Assembly (NCBI GenBank): GCA_963847235.1
Contig: CAWJYU010000004.1
Coordinates: forward strand, 1 to 64,000
Direction: 5' to 3'
DNA length: 64,000 nucleotides
From: JACDAN01 sp963847235
GTDB taxonomy: Bacteria; Actinomycetota; Thermoleophilia; Gaiellales; Gaiellaceae
A program made the position numbers and the translations under genes. Under the pieces are notes generated by a model. It was given only the letters and a program-made list of their open reading frames with translations, had not been told where the DNA came from and searched no databases. Position 1 is the first letter of the stretch; each line of letters opens with the position of its first letter. Positions 34,674-43,892 of this stretch are shown here, one piece after another.

Positions 34674-36378
34674 AAGACCCGATCGTCACGCAGCTCTGCG
34701 AAGCGGGCTGCCCGTGAGGTGCGCGGTGATCCGCCCGGAGTCGAGCGGCAGCACGGCGAGCTCGGGCGGCGGACGGCGAACGAAACCGTCGAGGAGCAGG
34801 AGGTCCTCCGCCTGGTGGGGCGCGAGAGTGTCTCCGGGATGCTCGCGGGCAGTTCGGCAGAGCGCGAGCCCGGCCTCGACCTCGAGCACGCGCCCCCGCA
34901 CCGGGTGGCAGCGGGCGAACGGCGCAGACCCCGCCGCCGCTGACGAAGAAGGCCTTCTTCCAGCCGGCTCGACCGCCGGCGCGATGAGGCAGACCTCGAG
35001 AGCGCGTAGCCGCTCCAGCCGGCGAAGACGGTCGACGACGTGCTCGAGGGCGTCGATGCGATCGCGAAGCCGGGCAGCCTCCTCGTAGCGGAGGCAGTCG
35101 GAAAGGTGGGAGAGGCGCTCTCGGAGGCGCGGCAGCGGCCCGCCCTGGAGCAGGGCGTCGAGCCCTCGGAGCTGTGCTCGAGGCAAGCGCGCGGGCCGCA
35201 AGCGACGCTCTTCGGCGGCTCGTGATCGGGCCGAGCGGGGTCGCGGTCTTGCTCACGACGAAGTCCTCGCCGCGGCGCTTGAGGTAGACGCCGTGCTCCT
35301 TCCGGCGGCTGCGGGAATTGGCCGGCGGCTGGAGCTCGCGGATCAGCCTGACCTCCTCGAGTGCGGCCTCGAGCTCCGAGCCCAGGACGCGCCACTCGAT
35401 GCGGTGGAGCGCCAGCAGCGCCGCCTCGACCGAGGGCCGCTGGCCCTCACTTCGGAAGTAGGAGCGAAGACGGGCGCGCAGGTCGCGGGCGCGACCGACG
35501 TAGAGCACCTGCTCGTGGCGGTCTCGAAAGAGGTAGACGCCGGGCCGAGTGGGCGCGCCGCGGGCGAGGGACCGCTTGTCGTAGACCCGGCGCTTGCGAG
35601 GCGCCGCGAGAGCGCGGAGCTCGGAGAGCCGCCTGGCGCCGAGCTCTTGCGCCAGCCCGACCAGGTGCACCAGCACCTGGGCTGTCGCCTCGGCATCGGG
35701 CAGAGCTCGGTGGCAGGGCCTGGTCGGGACGCCGAAGAATTCGGCGAGCGAGGCGAGCCCGACGCGGCGTCGGCGGCCCTCGAGCAGCCGACGGGCGAGC
35801 GCTGCCGTGCAGAGCGGGGGCTCGGACAGGCGCCGGCCGTGAGCGAAGAGCAGCTGCCGCTCGAGGAAGCGCTGGTCGAATCGTGCGTTGTGCGCGACGA
35901 GCAGGTCATCGCCGGCGAAGGCGAGGAAGCGCCGGAGAACCGTCGAGATGGACGGTGCGCTGCCTCAGCTCCTGCTCGCGCAGGCCGGTCAGTCGCGCCA
36001 CCTGTTCCGGGAGCCTCACACCAGGATTCACCAGCGACTGGAAGCACGTCGACCGGTTCGAGCGCCCGGACGCGAACGGCCCCGATCTCGCAGATGCGGT
36101 CGCGCGCGGCCGAGAGCCCGGTCGTCTCGAGGTCGAAGACGACGAACTCGGCTTCCTCCAGCAGGGGATCGACTCGCGTTCCGGCGAGGGAGACGATGGC
36201 GCCCGCGGCGACGACGCCGGCTGTCGCCGGCGGTCACCTCGGCCAGCAGCGAGCAGGCGAGTCCCTCGGAGATCGCGGATGTCGCGAACAGCGTGCGGGC
36301 CGCCTCGACCGCCGACAGCGGGCCGCGCTCCTCCAACGCATCCACCAGGCGATCGAGTGCGTCGAGGGCGAGCTGCAC
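34670..36378 (-). pseudogene. DEDDh exonuclease - GIY-YIG (UvrC-like) fusion, broken by at least five frameshifts
   Basis: Pieces in shifting frames line up as one protein of about 570 residues: an N-terminal helical segment (QLALDALDRLVDALEERGPLS), a DEDDh exonuclease with EFVVFDLETTGLSAAR (about 36145) and LLVAHNARFDQRFLERQ (about 35890), then a GIY-YIG nuclease with RPGVYLFRDRHEQVLYVGRA (about 35530) and a UvrC-like middle region with SDCLRYEEAARLRDRIDALE. Such DNA polymerase III epsilon-like/UvrC-like fusions occur in actinobacteria. The coding signal is preserved between shifts, so it is either a poorly assembled gene or a very recent pseudogene. The stop is at 34670 or 34686 depending on frame. 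Confidence 0.8.
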
Positions 36379-36415
36379 TCCGAGATCAAAGCGAACATAT
36401 GTTCGCTTGGCAAGG

Positions 36416-37463
36416 TCAGCCCGGCGTCTCGAGCGCGGCTTTGGCCGCCGCCACCTGCTCTCGCTTGGCCTTCGTCAGCTCCTGGACGAAGATCTGGATC
36501 GTGGCCGCGAGCGGCACGGCGGTGAGTGCGCCGAGGACGCCGAGGAGCGCGCCGAACAGCGTCACGGCGACGATGATGAAGAACCCGGAGAGCCTGACCG
36601 CCTTGCCCTGGACCTTGGGCGTGACGATGTTGTTCTCGACCTGCTGGTAGACGAGGACGACTACGAGCATGATGATCGCGGCGGTCAGGCCCTCCTCGGC
36701 CCAGATCGTCGGGACGAGGATGAAGCCCGCGATCGTCGCGCCGATGTTGGGAATCATGTCCAGTAGGCCCGCGATCACGCCCAAGCGCGACCGCGTAGCT
36801 CGATCCGAGCAGCCACGCCGTTGTCCCTTGCGTCACCCCGGCGATCACCGAGATCACCACGACGCCGATCGCCCAGCGGGACACGAGCTCGGTGACCCGC
36901 TCCCAGACGGCGAGCCAGCGCTGGTCCTCGCCGGGCATGAGCATGCTCGCGAGCGAACGCTTGAGGTTGGCGATGTCGCTGAGCAGGAAGAGGCAGATGA
37001 AGAGAATCGTGAAGGCCGCCAGGAAGATGCTGAAGAAGTCGCCGGCGATGCCGAGCATGGCCTCGATCGTGTCGGGAACGGACGTGGAGACGGTCTCGGC
37101 GCCCGACTGAACGTTCTCGGCGGCGCCGCTGTCCCCGAGGAACTCGAGCTCGTCGGACTCGCGCAGGCTCTGAACGGTCTCCGGCAGGTCCTGGAGGTAG
37201 TCCCGCACGGATCCGACGAGCGGAACGATGAGCAGGAGGGCGAGCGCGGTGACCGCAAGGGCGGTTCCGAGCACCGTCACGGTCGCGGCGAGCCCGCGCG
37301 ACATGTGCGTCTTCGCCATCACGAACCGCACCGGGTACTCGAAGACCAGCGCCAGGAAGATGCCGACGAAGACGATCAGGAACGTGTCACCGATCGCCCA
37401 GAAGGCGGCCATGATCGCGATCGCCGCCGCAACGAGAAGGATCGTGCGGACGGGCAGGATCAC
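36416..37463 (-). CDS. AI-2E family transporter (one frameshift)
   Basis: The first frame (from 37463) encodes several membrane helices, including ILLVAAAIAIMAAFWAIGDTFLIVFVGIFLALV, and a soluble segment; a single-base shift near 36785 leads to LGVIAGLLDMIPNIGATIAGFILVP, the characteristic IPxxG signature of the family, and YQQVENNIVTPKVQGKAVRLSG. Together they make about 348 residues. The family moves autoinducer-2, ions or small molecules, and its substrates are uncertain. It ends 38 nt after the start of the adjacent nuclease gene. Confidence 0.88.
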
Positions 37464-37524
37464 CTCGACTCGCCGGGTGTCGCCGAGCCACTGCGTCGAA
37501 AGCCTACGGAGCGCGTCGGCGGGT

Positions 37525-38361
37525 TCAGCCCGTGCGCGGCGCGAACGGGTGCAGCTCGTCGGCGCCGGGCTGCACGATCCCGTAGTGGGACTCAGGCACC
37601 TCGTTCCAGGCGCCGGGCAGGTCTCCGAGCGGCTCGGACACGATCGCCCTGGTCTCGTCCGACAGCGCGGCGAGCTCTTCGATCTCCGGGTAGAGCTCCT
37701 TCAGCGCGTCCATACGCGTGCTGAAGTACAGCGACCGCGAGTCGCCCTCGCTCGAGTAGCGGAACGCCCAGATCGAGCGCCCGTCGGTGGTGGCGATCGT
37801 CATCTGGATCGGGTGCTCGACCCCGTGCTTGTGGCCGGTCTCCTCGACGAGGCCCACCATCCGCTCGACCGCCGCGACCGGGTCGTCCTCCAGGCCGAAG
37901 GTGAGCGCGAGGAAGAACATCGTCTCCGAGTCGGTCGTGCCCTCGATGGACGGGAACAGCGACTCGTCCACCGCGAGCACGAGGTCGCGCTTCAGCCGGG
38001 GGAACTCGCGGATCAGGCCGTTGTGCATCCAGAGCCAGCGGCCGTAGCGGAACGGGTGCGCATTGGTCTCCTGGATCGCCGTCCCGGTGGAGGCGCGGAT
38101 GTGCGAGAAGAACAGCGGCGACGAGATACCGGCCGCGAGCTCGCGCAGGTTCCGGTCGTTCCAGGCCGGGTGGGTGCTGCGGTAGAGCCGCGGCGTCTCT
38201 TCGTCCTCGTACCAGCCGACGCCGAACCCGTCACCGTTCGTCGTCGTCGCGCCGAGCTGGGCGTGCAGGCTCTGGTCGATCAGCGAGCGGTCCCGTTTGA
38301 TCAGCAGCTCCTCCAGCCGGATCGGCGTTCCCGAATAAGCGAGCCAGCGGCACATGTGCAT
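37525..38361 (-). CDS. Class II glutamine amidotransferase (YafJ/EgtC-like)
   Basis: The protein begins MHMCRWLAYSG; removal of the leader would expose the catalytic N-terminal cysteine, as in Ntn-hydrolase amidotransferases. Other marks are GATTTNGDGFGVGWY, FFSHIRASTGTAIQETNAHPF, WLWMHNGLIREFP and IEGTTDSETMFFLAL. The 278-residue length fits the stand-alone group that includes gamma-glutamyl hydrolase EgtC. No ergothioneine genes are nearby, so the substrate is open. Confidence 0.88.
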   Translation of the reverse strand: MHMCRWLAYSGTPIRLEELLIKRDRSLIDQSLHAQLGATTTNGDGFGVGWYEDEETPRLYRSTHPAWNDRNLRELAAGISSPLFFSHIRASTGTAIQETNAHPFRYGRWLWMHNGLIREFPRLKRDLVLAVDESLFPSIEGTTDSETMFFLALTFGLEDDPVAAVERMVGLVEETGHKHGVEHPIQMTIATTDGRSIWAFRYSSEGDSRSLYFSTRMDALKELYPEIEELAALSDETRAIVSEPLGDLPGAWNEVPESHYGIVQPGADELHPFAPRTG

Positions 38362-38464
38362 TTCTCCTCTCTGCGGCGAACGGCGGTCTGGCGATCCTGC
38401 CTGAGAAAGTCCGGACGCGACTGGAGAAGATCAGCAGGTCGAACGTCTCCGTCTACGAGAGACT

Positions 38465-39016
38465 GTGAGCCGGATGCCGTCCGAATCGCCCCTCGAGCCG
38501 ACCGACCACGGCCTCGTGCCCAAGGAGGACGGCTGGTTCGTCGTCAACGCCCGCGACGCGCCGTGGCGATCCGCGCCCGGTCGCGGCGCCGTCTGCGTCT
38601 TCGAGGGCGAGCAGCATTTCCCGCAGATCGGCATCAACCTGAGGATCCTCGGACCGGGTGAGCCGATGTCGATGTACCACTGGGAAGCGGACCAGGAGGA
38701 CTTCCTCGTTCTCGCCGGCGAGGCGCTGCTGATCGTCGAAGGCGAGGAGCGCACGCTCCGCCCGTGGGACTTCGTCCACTGCCCAGCCGAGACCAACCAC
38801 ACGATCGTGGGCGCCGGAGACGGAGACTGCGTCGTCCTCGCCGTCGGGGCGCGCGCCCGTTCGTCCGGGCCGGACTGGGGCGGCTACCCCGTCGACGAGA
38901 CCGCCCTCCGCCACGGCGCGGGCGTCGAGGAGGAGACCACGGACGCCGTTCAGGCGTACGCGCGGGTCGCACACCGCGAGCCGACCCGCTACCGCGAGGG
39001 CTGGCTTCCGGGCTGA
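38465..39016 (+). CDS. Cupin-domain protein
   Basis: The 183-residue protein has a central cupin domain with motif GPGEPMSMYHWEADQEDFLVLAGEALLIVEGEE and RPWDFVHCPAETNHTIVGAGDGDCVVLAVG. Only part of the metal set is obvious. The GTG start overlaps a TGA in another frame (GTGA), where a short protein-like tail ends (LEKISRSNVSVYERL); that tail has no start and is probably a remnant. Confidence 0.8.
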   Translation: MSRMPSESPLEPTDHGLVPKEDGWFVVNARDAPWRSAPGRGAVCVFEGEQHFPQIGINLRILGPGEPMSMYHWEADQEDFLVLAGEALLIVEGEERTLRPWDFVHCPAETNHTIVGAGDGDCVVLAVGARARSSGPDWGGYPVDETALRHGAGVEEETTDAVQAYARVAHREPTRYREGWLPG

Positions 39017-39028
39017 CGGCGGACGGCT

Positions 39029-39979
39029 CTAGCCGAGCTCGGCCGGAAGGCTGAACACCGGGAACAGCTCCGGGTAGCCGGCGAAGCCCGTGATGCCTGC
39101 GATGCGGTCGCCGTCGAGCGCGAAGACCATGATCCCGTAGGCGCGGAACGGCTCGCCCGGCTGCTCCTGGACGAAGGCGGCGAGCGCCGGCTGGCCGTTG
39201 GCCCGCGTCGGCCTCAGCCGAATGAGCTCGAGGCGGCCTTCCATCGGCACCGTCGCGAAGAAGCCGCCGATCTCCGCCGGGCCGACGACGTGCATCGGCT
39301 CCGGCGGCATCGTCATCAGCGCGTCGTCGGCGAGCAGCCCGGTCAGGCGCTCGATGTCGACCGCCTCCCACGCCTCCACGAACCGGCGCATCACCGCCTT
39401 CTCGGCTCGCTCGTCGGCCGGCCGGTGGGCGCGGGCCAGGGAGCCGTCCTGCCGCTCGCGATCGACCCGCTCGCGGGCCCGCTGGAGCGCACTGTTGGCG
39501 GCGGCGACGCTGATCCCGAGGATGTCAGCCGTCTCCCGGGCCGACCAGCCGAGCACGTCCCGCAGGACGAGCGCGGCGCGCTGCCGCGGCGGGAGGAGCT
39601 GCATCGCGGTCACGAACGCGAGGCCGATCGTCTCCCGGCGCTCGGCCTCCCGCTCCGGGGTCGCGGGCTCGAACAGGACGTCGGGATACGGCTGGAGGAA
39701 CCCGTCGACCGCTGCGGCGTCCCACCGGCCGCGCTGCTCGATCATCCGCAGGCACACGTTCGTCGCGATCCGGTAACACCAGGACGAGAGCTCCGCGCGC
39801 GGCTCGAACCGGCCGATCCCGCGCCAGGCGCGGAGCATCGTCTCCTGGAGCGCGTCGTCGGCGTCGTGGACCGAGCCGAGCATCCGGTAGCAGTGCGCGT
39901 GCAGCCGGCGGCGCAGCGGCGCCGTCAGCTCGACGAACGCCTGCTCGTCGCCCGCGGCGGCAGCGGAGAGCAGCTCCAT
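39029..39979 (-). CDS. ECF sigma factor with C-terminal SnoaL-like domain (SigG/SigJ type)
   Basis: Sigma region 2 is seen at about residues 10-85 (CYRMLGSVHDADDALQETMLRAWRGI ... SSWCYRIATNVCL) and region 4 at about 130-185 (LPPRQRAALVLRDVLGWSARETADILGISVAAANSALQRAR). The C-terminal about 120 residues (AEKAVMRRFVEAWEAVDIERLTGLLADDALMTMPP ... VFSLPAEL) form a SnoaL/NTF2-like domain, which in these ECF groups replaces an anti-sigma factor and controls activity. Its ATG is 10 nt downstream of the stop of the cupin gene at 39989, suggesting one operon. A paralogue lies at 40492-41475. Confidence 0.92.
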   Translation of the reverse strand: MELLSAAAAGDEQAFVELTAPLRRRLHAHCYRMLGSVHDADDALQETMLRAWRGIGRFEPRAELSSWCYRIATNVCLRMIEQRGRWDAAAVDGFLQPYPDVLFEPATPEREAERRETIGLAFVTAMQLLPPRQRAALVLRDVLGWSARETADILGISVAAANSALQRARERVDRERQDGSLARAHRPADERAEKAVMRRFVEAWEAVDIERLTGLLADDALMTMPPEPMHVVGPAEIGGFFATVPMEGRLELIRLRPTRANGQPALAAFVQEQPGEPFRAYGIMVFALDGDRIAGITGFAGYPELFPVFSLPAELG

Positions 39980-39988
39980 GCCCCGACG

Positions 39989-40402
39989 CTACTCCCCCGG
40001 AGGCGGGGCGCCGAGCTCCGTCCAGGACGGCGCGTCGAACGACCCGGGCCTGCCGCCGAGCGCGATCAGGCGGATCCCGTCCGGTCCCGGCCGGATCTGC
40101 CGGTACTGCTCCGGGCCCACGCGGGCCATCAGCCCCGGCCGCAGCTCGAACTGCTCGTCTCCGGCCAAGAGCGTGGCCGAGCCGGAGATCGGGATGTAGA
40201 CCTCCTCCTGACCCGGGTCGAACGCCTCGTCGTCGTGGTTGTGGTTCGGGTAGTCCTCCCAGTGCGGCGGAAGGGTCAGCACCTGCATGCCCCACGCGGA
40301 GACGCCCAGCTCCGCCCGCGCGCGGCGGGCCACCCCGCCGTGAATCGGATCCATCTCGTCGATCGCCGCGACCGTCACGTCGCCTGTCGCAACCTTGGCC
40401 AT
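39989..40402 (-). CDS. Cupin-domain protein, in operon with ECF sigma factor
   Basis: The 137-residue protein has a single cupin with HWEDYPNHNHDDEAFDPGQEEVYIPISGSATLLAGDE and MARVGPEQYRQIRPGPDGIRLIALGG. An AAAGGAGG ribosome site precedes ATG 40402. It lies directly upstream of one ECF sigma gene and divergent from the other, so it could be a ligand sensor or a regulon member of this sigma pair. Confidence 0.82.
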   Translation of the reverse strand: MAKVATGDVTVAAIDEMDPIHGGVARRARAELGVSAWGMQVLTLPPHWEDYPNHNHDDEAFDPGQEEVYIPISGSATLLAGDEQFELRPGLMARVGPEQYRQIRPGPDGIRLIALGGRPGSFDAPSWTELGAPPPGE

Positions 40403-40491
40403 AAGGCCTCCTTTCGTCGAGAGTAGAACCCGCGGCGAGCGGCGAACTCATCGGCGGTCACTCGGCCGAGGGGGGCCGCCGAGCGCCTAGG

Positions 40492-41475
40492 ATGCCCCTC
40501 GTGGCCGCCCCTGCCACGCGAGACCTCGAGCTCCAGCTCGAGCAGCATCGCGCCGAGCTGACGGCGTACTGCTACCGCATGCTCGCTTCGCCGTTCGAGG
40601 CGGAGGACGCGGTGCAGGAGACGATGATCCGCGCGTGGCGGAGCCTCGACCGCTTCGAGGGGCGGGCCGCGCTGCGCTCGTGGCTCTACCGGATCGCGAC
40701 GAACGTCTGCCTGGACATGCTCGGCGGCCGCGAGCGCCGTGCGCGTCCGATGGATCTCGGGCCGTCGCGCGAGCCGATCGAGGCGAACCTGAGCACCCTC
40801 CCCGAGGTCACCTGGATCGAGCCGATCCCCGACGGCCGCGTGGCGGCCGAGGGCGACCCTGCCGCCCTGACCGAGGCGCGCGAGACGATTCGCCTCGCCT
40901 TCGTCGCGGCGCTCCAGCACCTGCCGCCGAGGCAGCGCGCGGTCCTGATCCTCTGCGAGGTGCTCCGCTGGAAGGCGAGCGAGGTCGCCGAGCTGCTCGA
41001 GACGAGCGTCGCGTCGGTGAACAGTGCGCTCCAGCGCGCCAGGGCGACGCTCGAGGCAAGCGACGTGAGCCTCGCCGAGGCGTCGGGCTCGCTCGACGAG
41101 GCGGACGCCGACCTGCTCGCCCGTTACGTCCGGGCGTTCGAGGAGTACGACATGGAGGCGCTGACCTCGCTGATCCGGGAGGACGCGATCCAGTCGATGC
41201 CGCCGTACGAGCTGTGGCTGAGCGGGCGGGAGGACATGCTCTCGTTCTGGGTCGGGCCGGGAGCGACCTGCCGCGGTTCGCGCATGATCCCGGCGGGCTC
41301 GGCGAACGGCTCGCCCGCCTACGGGCAGTACCGGCCGAGCGCGGACGGCGGCTACGAGCCGTGGGCGCTCCAGGTGATCGAGGTCGAGGACGGACGGATC
41401 GCCGAGCTCACGTTCTTCCTCGACACGGACGCGGTCTTCCCGCTGTTCGGGCTGCCGCCCCGGCTCGATCCCTAG
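40492..41475 (+). CDS. ECF sigma factor with C-terminal SnoaL-like domain, paralogue
   Basis: The 327-residue protein shows region 2 (ELTAYCYRMLASPFEAEDAVQETMIRAWRSLDRF, LRSWLYRIATNVCLDML) and region 4 (LPPRQRAVLILCEVLRWKASEVAELLETSVASVNSALQRARATLE), followed by a SnoaL-like domain (LARYVRAFEEYDMEALTSLIREDAIQSMPPYELWLSG) ending FPLFGLPPRL. It differs from its neighbour at 39029 by an inserted stretch between regions 2 and 4 but keeps the same ending pattern. Starts at ATG 40492 or GTG 40501 are both possible. Confidence 0.92.
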   Translation: MPLVAAPATRDLELQLEQHRAELTAYCYRMLASPFEAEDAVQETMIRAWRSLDRFEGRAALRSWLYRIATNVCLDMLGGRERRARPMDLGPSREPIEANLSTLPEVTWIEPIPDGRVAAEGDPAALTEARETIRLAFVAALQHLPPRQRAVLILCEVLRWKASEVAELLETSVASVNSALQRARATLEASDVSLAEASGSLDEADADLLARYVRAFEEYDMEALTSLIREDAIQSMPPYELWLSGREDMLSFWVGPGATCRGSRMIPAGSANGSPAYGQYRPSADGGYEPWALQVIEVEDGRIAELTFFLDTDAVFPLFGLPPRLDP

Positions 41476-41497
41476 CCGGGGCGGCACGCCGCGACTC

Positions 41498-42229
41498 CTA
41501 CGCCGGCTGCTGCTCCATCGCGCTCGTGTCCATCCAGACCAGCTCCCAGTGGTGCCCGTCGGGGTCGTTGAAGCTGCGGCTGTACATGCCCTCCATCTCG
41601 ACGGGGTCGACAGCGCGAGAGCCGCCGAGGTCGATCGCCCGGTCGGCGAGCTCGTCGACCTGCTCCCGGCTGTCCGCCGAGAGCGCCATGATCGCCTCCG
41701 TCTGCTTGACCGGATCGGCGAGCTCTTTCGACGTGAAGTCCTTGAACCGGTCCTCGACGAGCAACATCACGAACGCCTCGTCGCTGAGGATCATGCAGGT
41801 CGCCGTCTCGTCCGTGAAACGCGGGTCGAACGAGAAGCCGAGCTCCGTGAAGAAGCGGACCGAGCGGTCCAGATCCTTCACGGCCAGGTTGACGAAGAGC
41901 TTGCGAGAGCCGTTTGCGGCCATGGTCTCCTCCTTTTCTCGGTCGGGCAGGACATCCGTCAGGCCCATGAACTCGACGAGCTCCAGGAGCTCGCGGGACG
42001 CGTGGCGAAGCCGCACCTGGCACCCGTGCCTCCGCGCGGCGAGCTGGAGCCGGCACAGCGCGTCGACCGTCACCGCGTCCGGCTCCACGGCGTGGACGTC
42101 GCAGAGGACGATGGCCCCAGGAGCATTGCCGAAGAGCGCGCAGACACGGTCGCAGAGGCCGGGAAGGTCGGCACGGGTGATCGGGCCTCGAATCGCGAGG
42201 CCGACGGTCTTTGGCGCTGCGGCGCCCAT
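41498..42229 (-). CDS. STAS domain - VOC (glyoxalase-like) reading frame
   Basis: Residues about 1-98 form a STAS domain (TVGLAIRGPITRADLPGLCDRVCALF ... GAIVLCDVHAVEPDAVTVDALCRLQLAARRHGCQVRLRHAS ... FMGLTDVL), as in anti-sigma-factor antagonists. Residues about 104-243 form a VOC domain (KLFVNLAVKDLDRSVRFFTELGF ... SFNDPDGHHWELVWMD). Between them lies AAAGGAGGAGACC-ATG, a strong ribosome site with a start at 41923. So the VOC protein can be made alone, and the fused frame may be real or result from a lost stop codon. Confidence 0.8.
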   Translation of the reverse strand: MGAAAPKTVGLAIRGPITRADLPGLCDRVCALFGNAPGAIVLCDVHAVEPDAVTVDALCRLQLAARRHGCQVRLRHASRELLELVEFMGLTDVLPDREKEETMAANGSRKLFVNLAVKDLDRSVRFFTELGFSFDPRFTDETATCMILSDEAFVMLLVEDRFKDFTSKELADPVKQTEAIMALSADSREQVDELADRAIDLGGSRAVDPVEMEGMYSRSFNDPDGHHWELVWMDTSAMEQQPA

Positions 42230-42343
42230 TGGAGCTAAGACCGGTGGCCACGGCGAAACTCATCGCGGGATGACCGATGAGTTCCCCGACGTTGTCCCGT
42301 CTATGCCTGTGAAGACGATGACAGCGCCGAAAGGAACCCTTCG

Positions 42344-43810
42344 ATGACCTCGCTGGACATGCGACGCCGGTGGCTTGCCCTCTACGTTCTCTGCCTCGGG
42401 GACCTGATGATCGTCCTTGACGGCACGATCGTGAACGTTGCGCTGCCGTCGATCCGCGACGACCTCGGCTTCTCGCAGACCTCGCTCGCCTGGGTCGTGA
42501 ACGCCTACCTGCTGACGTTCGGCGGCTTCCTGCTGCTCGGCGGCCGGCTGGGCGACCTCTTCGGGCACCGGCGGATGTTCCTGTCCGGCATTGCGCTCTT
42601 CACCGCAGCCTCGCTTGCCTGCGGCGTCGCCTCGTCGCAGGGCTTCCTGATCGCGGCCCGCGCGGTTCAGGGGCTCGGCGGCGCAGTCGTCTCCGCAGTC
42701 GCGCTCTCGCTTCTGATGATGCTCTTCACCGAGCAGGCCGACCGCGCGAAGGCGATGGGCGTGTTCGGCTTCGTCCTCTCGGGCGGCGGCGTCATCGGCG
42801 TCCTCGCCGGAGGGATCCTCACCGACCTCCTGAGCTGGCACTGGATCTTCCTCGTCAATCTTCCCGTCGGCGTTGCGGTCTTCCTGCTGACGCTGCGGCT
42901 CCTGCCGGCCGACGGCGAGGCGATGGCGACCGGGCGGGTCGACTTCGCGGGCGCCATCACCGTCACGGGCTCGCTGATGCTCGCGGTCTACGCGATCGTC
43001 AACGGCAACGAGGAAGGCTGGGGCTCGGCGCAGACGCTCGGCCTGCTCGGCGCGGCCGCCGCGCTCATGGCCATCTTCCTGGTCATCGAGTCGCGAATCG
43101 CGAACCCGCTGATGCCGCTCGGCATCTTCCGGAACCGCAGCGTCTCCACCGCGAACATCCTGGGCGGTCTCATGGCCGCGGGGCTGTTCGGCTACTTCTT
43201 CCTCTCGGCGCTGTACCTGCAGCTCGTCCTCGGCTACAGCCCGCTCGAGGTCGGCCTCGCCTACCTGCCGGGAACCGTCCTCTGGGGCGCCTCGTCGCTG
43301 CTGCTCTCCGACCGGCTCGTCATGCGCTTCGGGATCAAGCCGCCGATGGTCGCCGGTCTGGGCCTGATGACCGTCGGGCTGCTCCTCCTCGCAAGGACGC
43401 CGGTCGACGGGAACTGGCTCGTCGACGTTCTCCCTGCGACCCTCGCGGCAAGCCTCGGCGCGGGCATCGCGTTCAACCCGATCCTGCTCGCCGCGATGAG
43501 CGGAGTCGGCCAGGAGCAGGCCGGTCTGGCCTCCGGCGTCGTCAACACCGCGTTCATGATGGGCGGCGCGGTCGGGCTCGCTTCGCTGGCCGCGATCGCA
43601 GATGCCCGGACGGAGAGCCTGGTCGACTCCGGCGAGAGCGCGATCGAGGCGCTGAACAGCGGCTACAACCTCGCGTTCCTCGTCGGCGCGGTCTTCGTCG
43701 TCTCCTCGGCCCTCGTCGCGCTGACCCTGCCGCGCGGCGAAGCGGTTGCGCACGGCGCACACGGGAGCGAGGAGCCTGGCGGCGTGCCGGCCGCGGCCGA
43801 AGCCGAGTAG
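42344..43810 (+). CDS. MFS drug-exporter-like transporter, DHA2 (14-helix) family
   Basis: The 488-residue protein has 14 predicted helices and the EmrB/QacA motifs: LDGTIVNVALPSI in helix 1, GGRLGDLFGHRRMFLSG as motif A, ARAVQGLGGAVVSAVALSLL as motif B and FVLSGGGVIGVLAGGILTDLLSWHWIFLVNLPVG as motif C. It should export drugs or small molecules using the proton gradient. AAAGGAACC precedes ATG 42344. A hairpin at 43818 ends the unit before arsR. Confidence 0.92.
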   Translation: MTSLDMRRRWLALYVLCLGDLMIVLDGTIVNVALPSIRDDLGFSQTSLAWVVNAYLLTFGGFLLLGGRLGDLFGHRRMFLSGIALFTAASLACGVASSQGFLIAARAVQGLGGAVVSAVALSLLMMLFTEQADRAKAMGVFGFVLSGGGVIGVLAGGILTDLLSWHWIFLVNLPVGVAVFLLTLRLLPADGEAMATGRVDFAGAITVTGSLMLAVYAIVNGNEEGWGSAQTLGLLGAAAALMAIFLVIESRIANPLMPLGIFRNRSVSTANILGGLMAAGLFGYFFLSALYLQLVLGYSPLEVGLAYLPGTVLWGASSLLLSDRLVMRFGIKPPMVAGLGLMTVGLLLLARTPVDGNWLVDVLPATLAASLGAGIAFNPILLAAMSGVGQEQAGLASGVVNTAFMMGGAVGLASLAAIADARTESLVDSGESAIEALNSGYNLAFLVGAVFVVSSALVALTLPRGEAVAHGAHGSEEPGGVPAAAEAE

Positions 43811-43817
43811 CTGTCTG

Positions 43818-43848
43818 GAGAGGCCCAGCGCAGGCGGGGCCTCTCTTC
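43818..43848 (+). terminator. Terminator after MFS exporter
   Basis: The stem GAGAGGCCC (43818-43826) pairs with GGGCCTCTC (43837-43845), followed by TTC. Confidence 0.75.
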
Positions 43849-43852
43849 GGCC

Positions 43853-43892
43853 TTGACATATCGACAACCATCGTTACGATCAATGTCGATAT
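43853..43892 (+). promoter_or_regulatory. arsRM promoter with overlapping ArsR operator
   Basis: A -35 TTGACA (43853-43858) and a -10 TACGAT (43875-43880) are separated by 16 nt. A perfect 9-bp inverted repeat ATATCGACA (43858-43866) / TGTCGATAT (43884-43892) encloses the -10 and reaches into the ATG at 43891. Binding by ArsR would block transcription. The transcript would have a very short or no leader. Confidence 0.85.

Noticed and set aside
38343..38468. Protein-like peptide ending with TGA overlapping the cupin GTG
   Set aside because: The frame has no ATG, GTG or TTG start after its upstream stop and covers the amidotransferase start on the other strand; at best a remnant tail.
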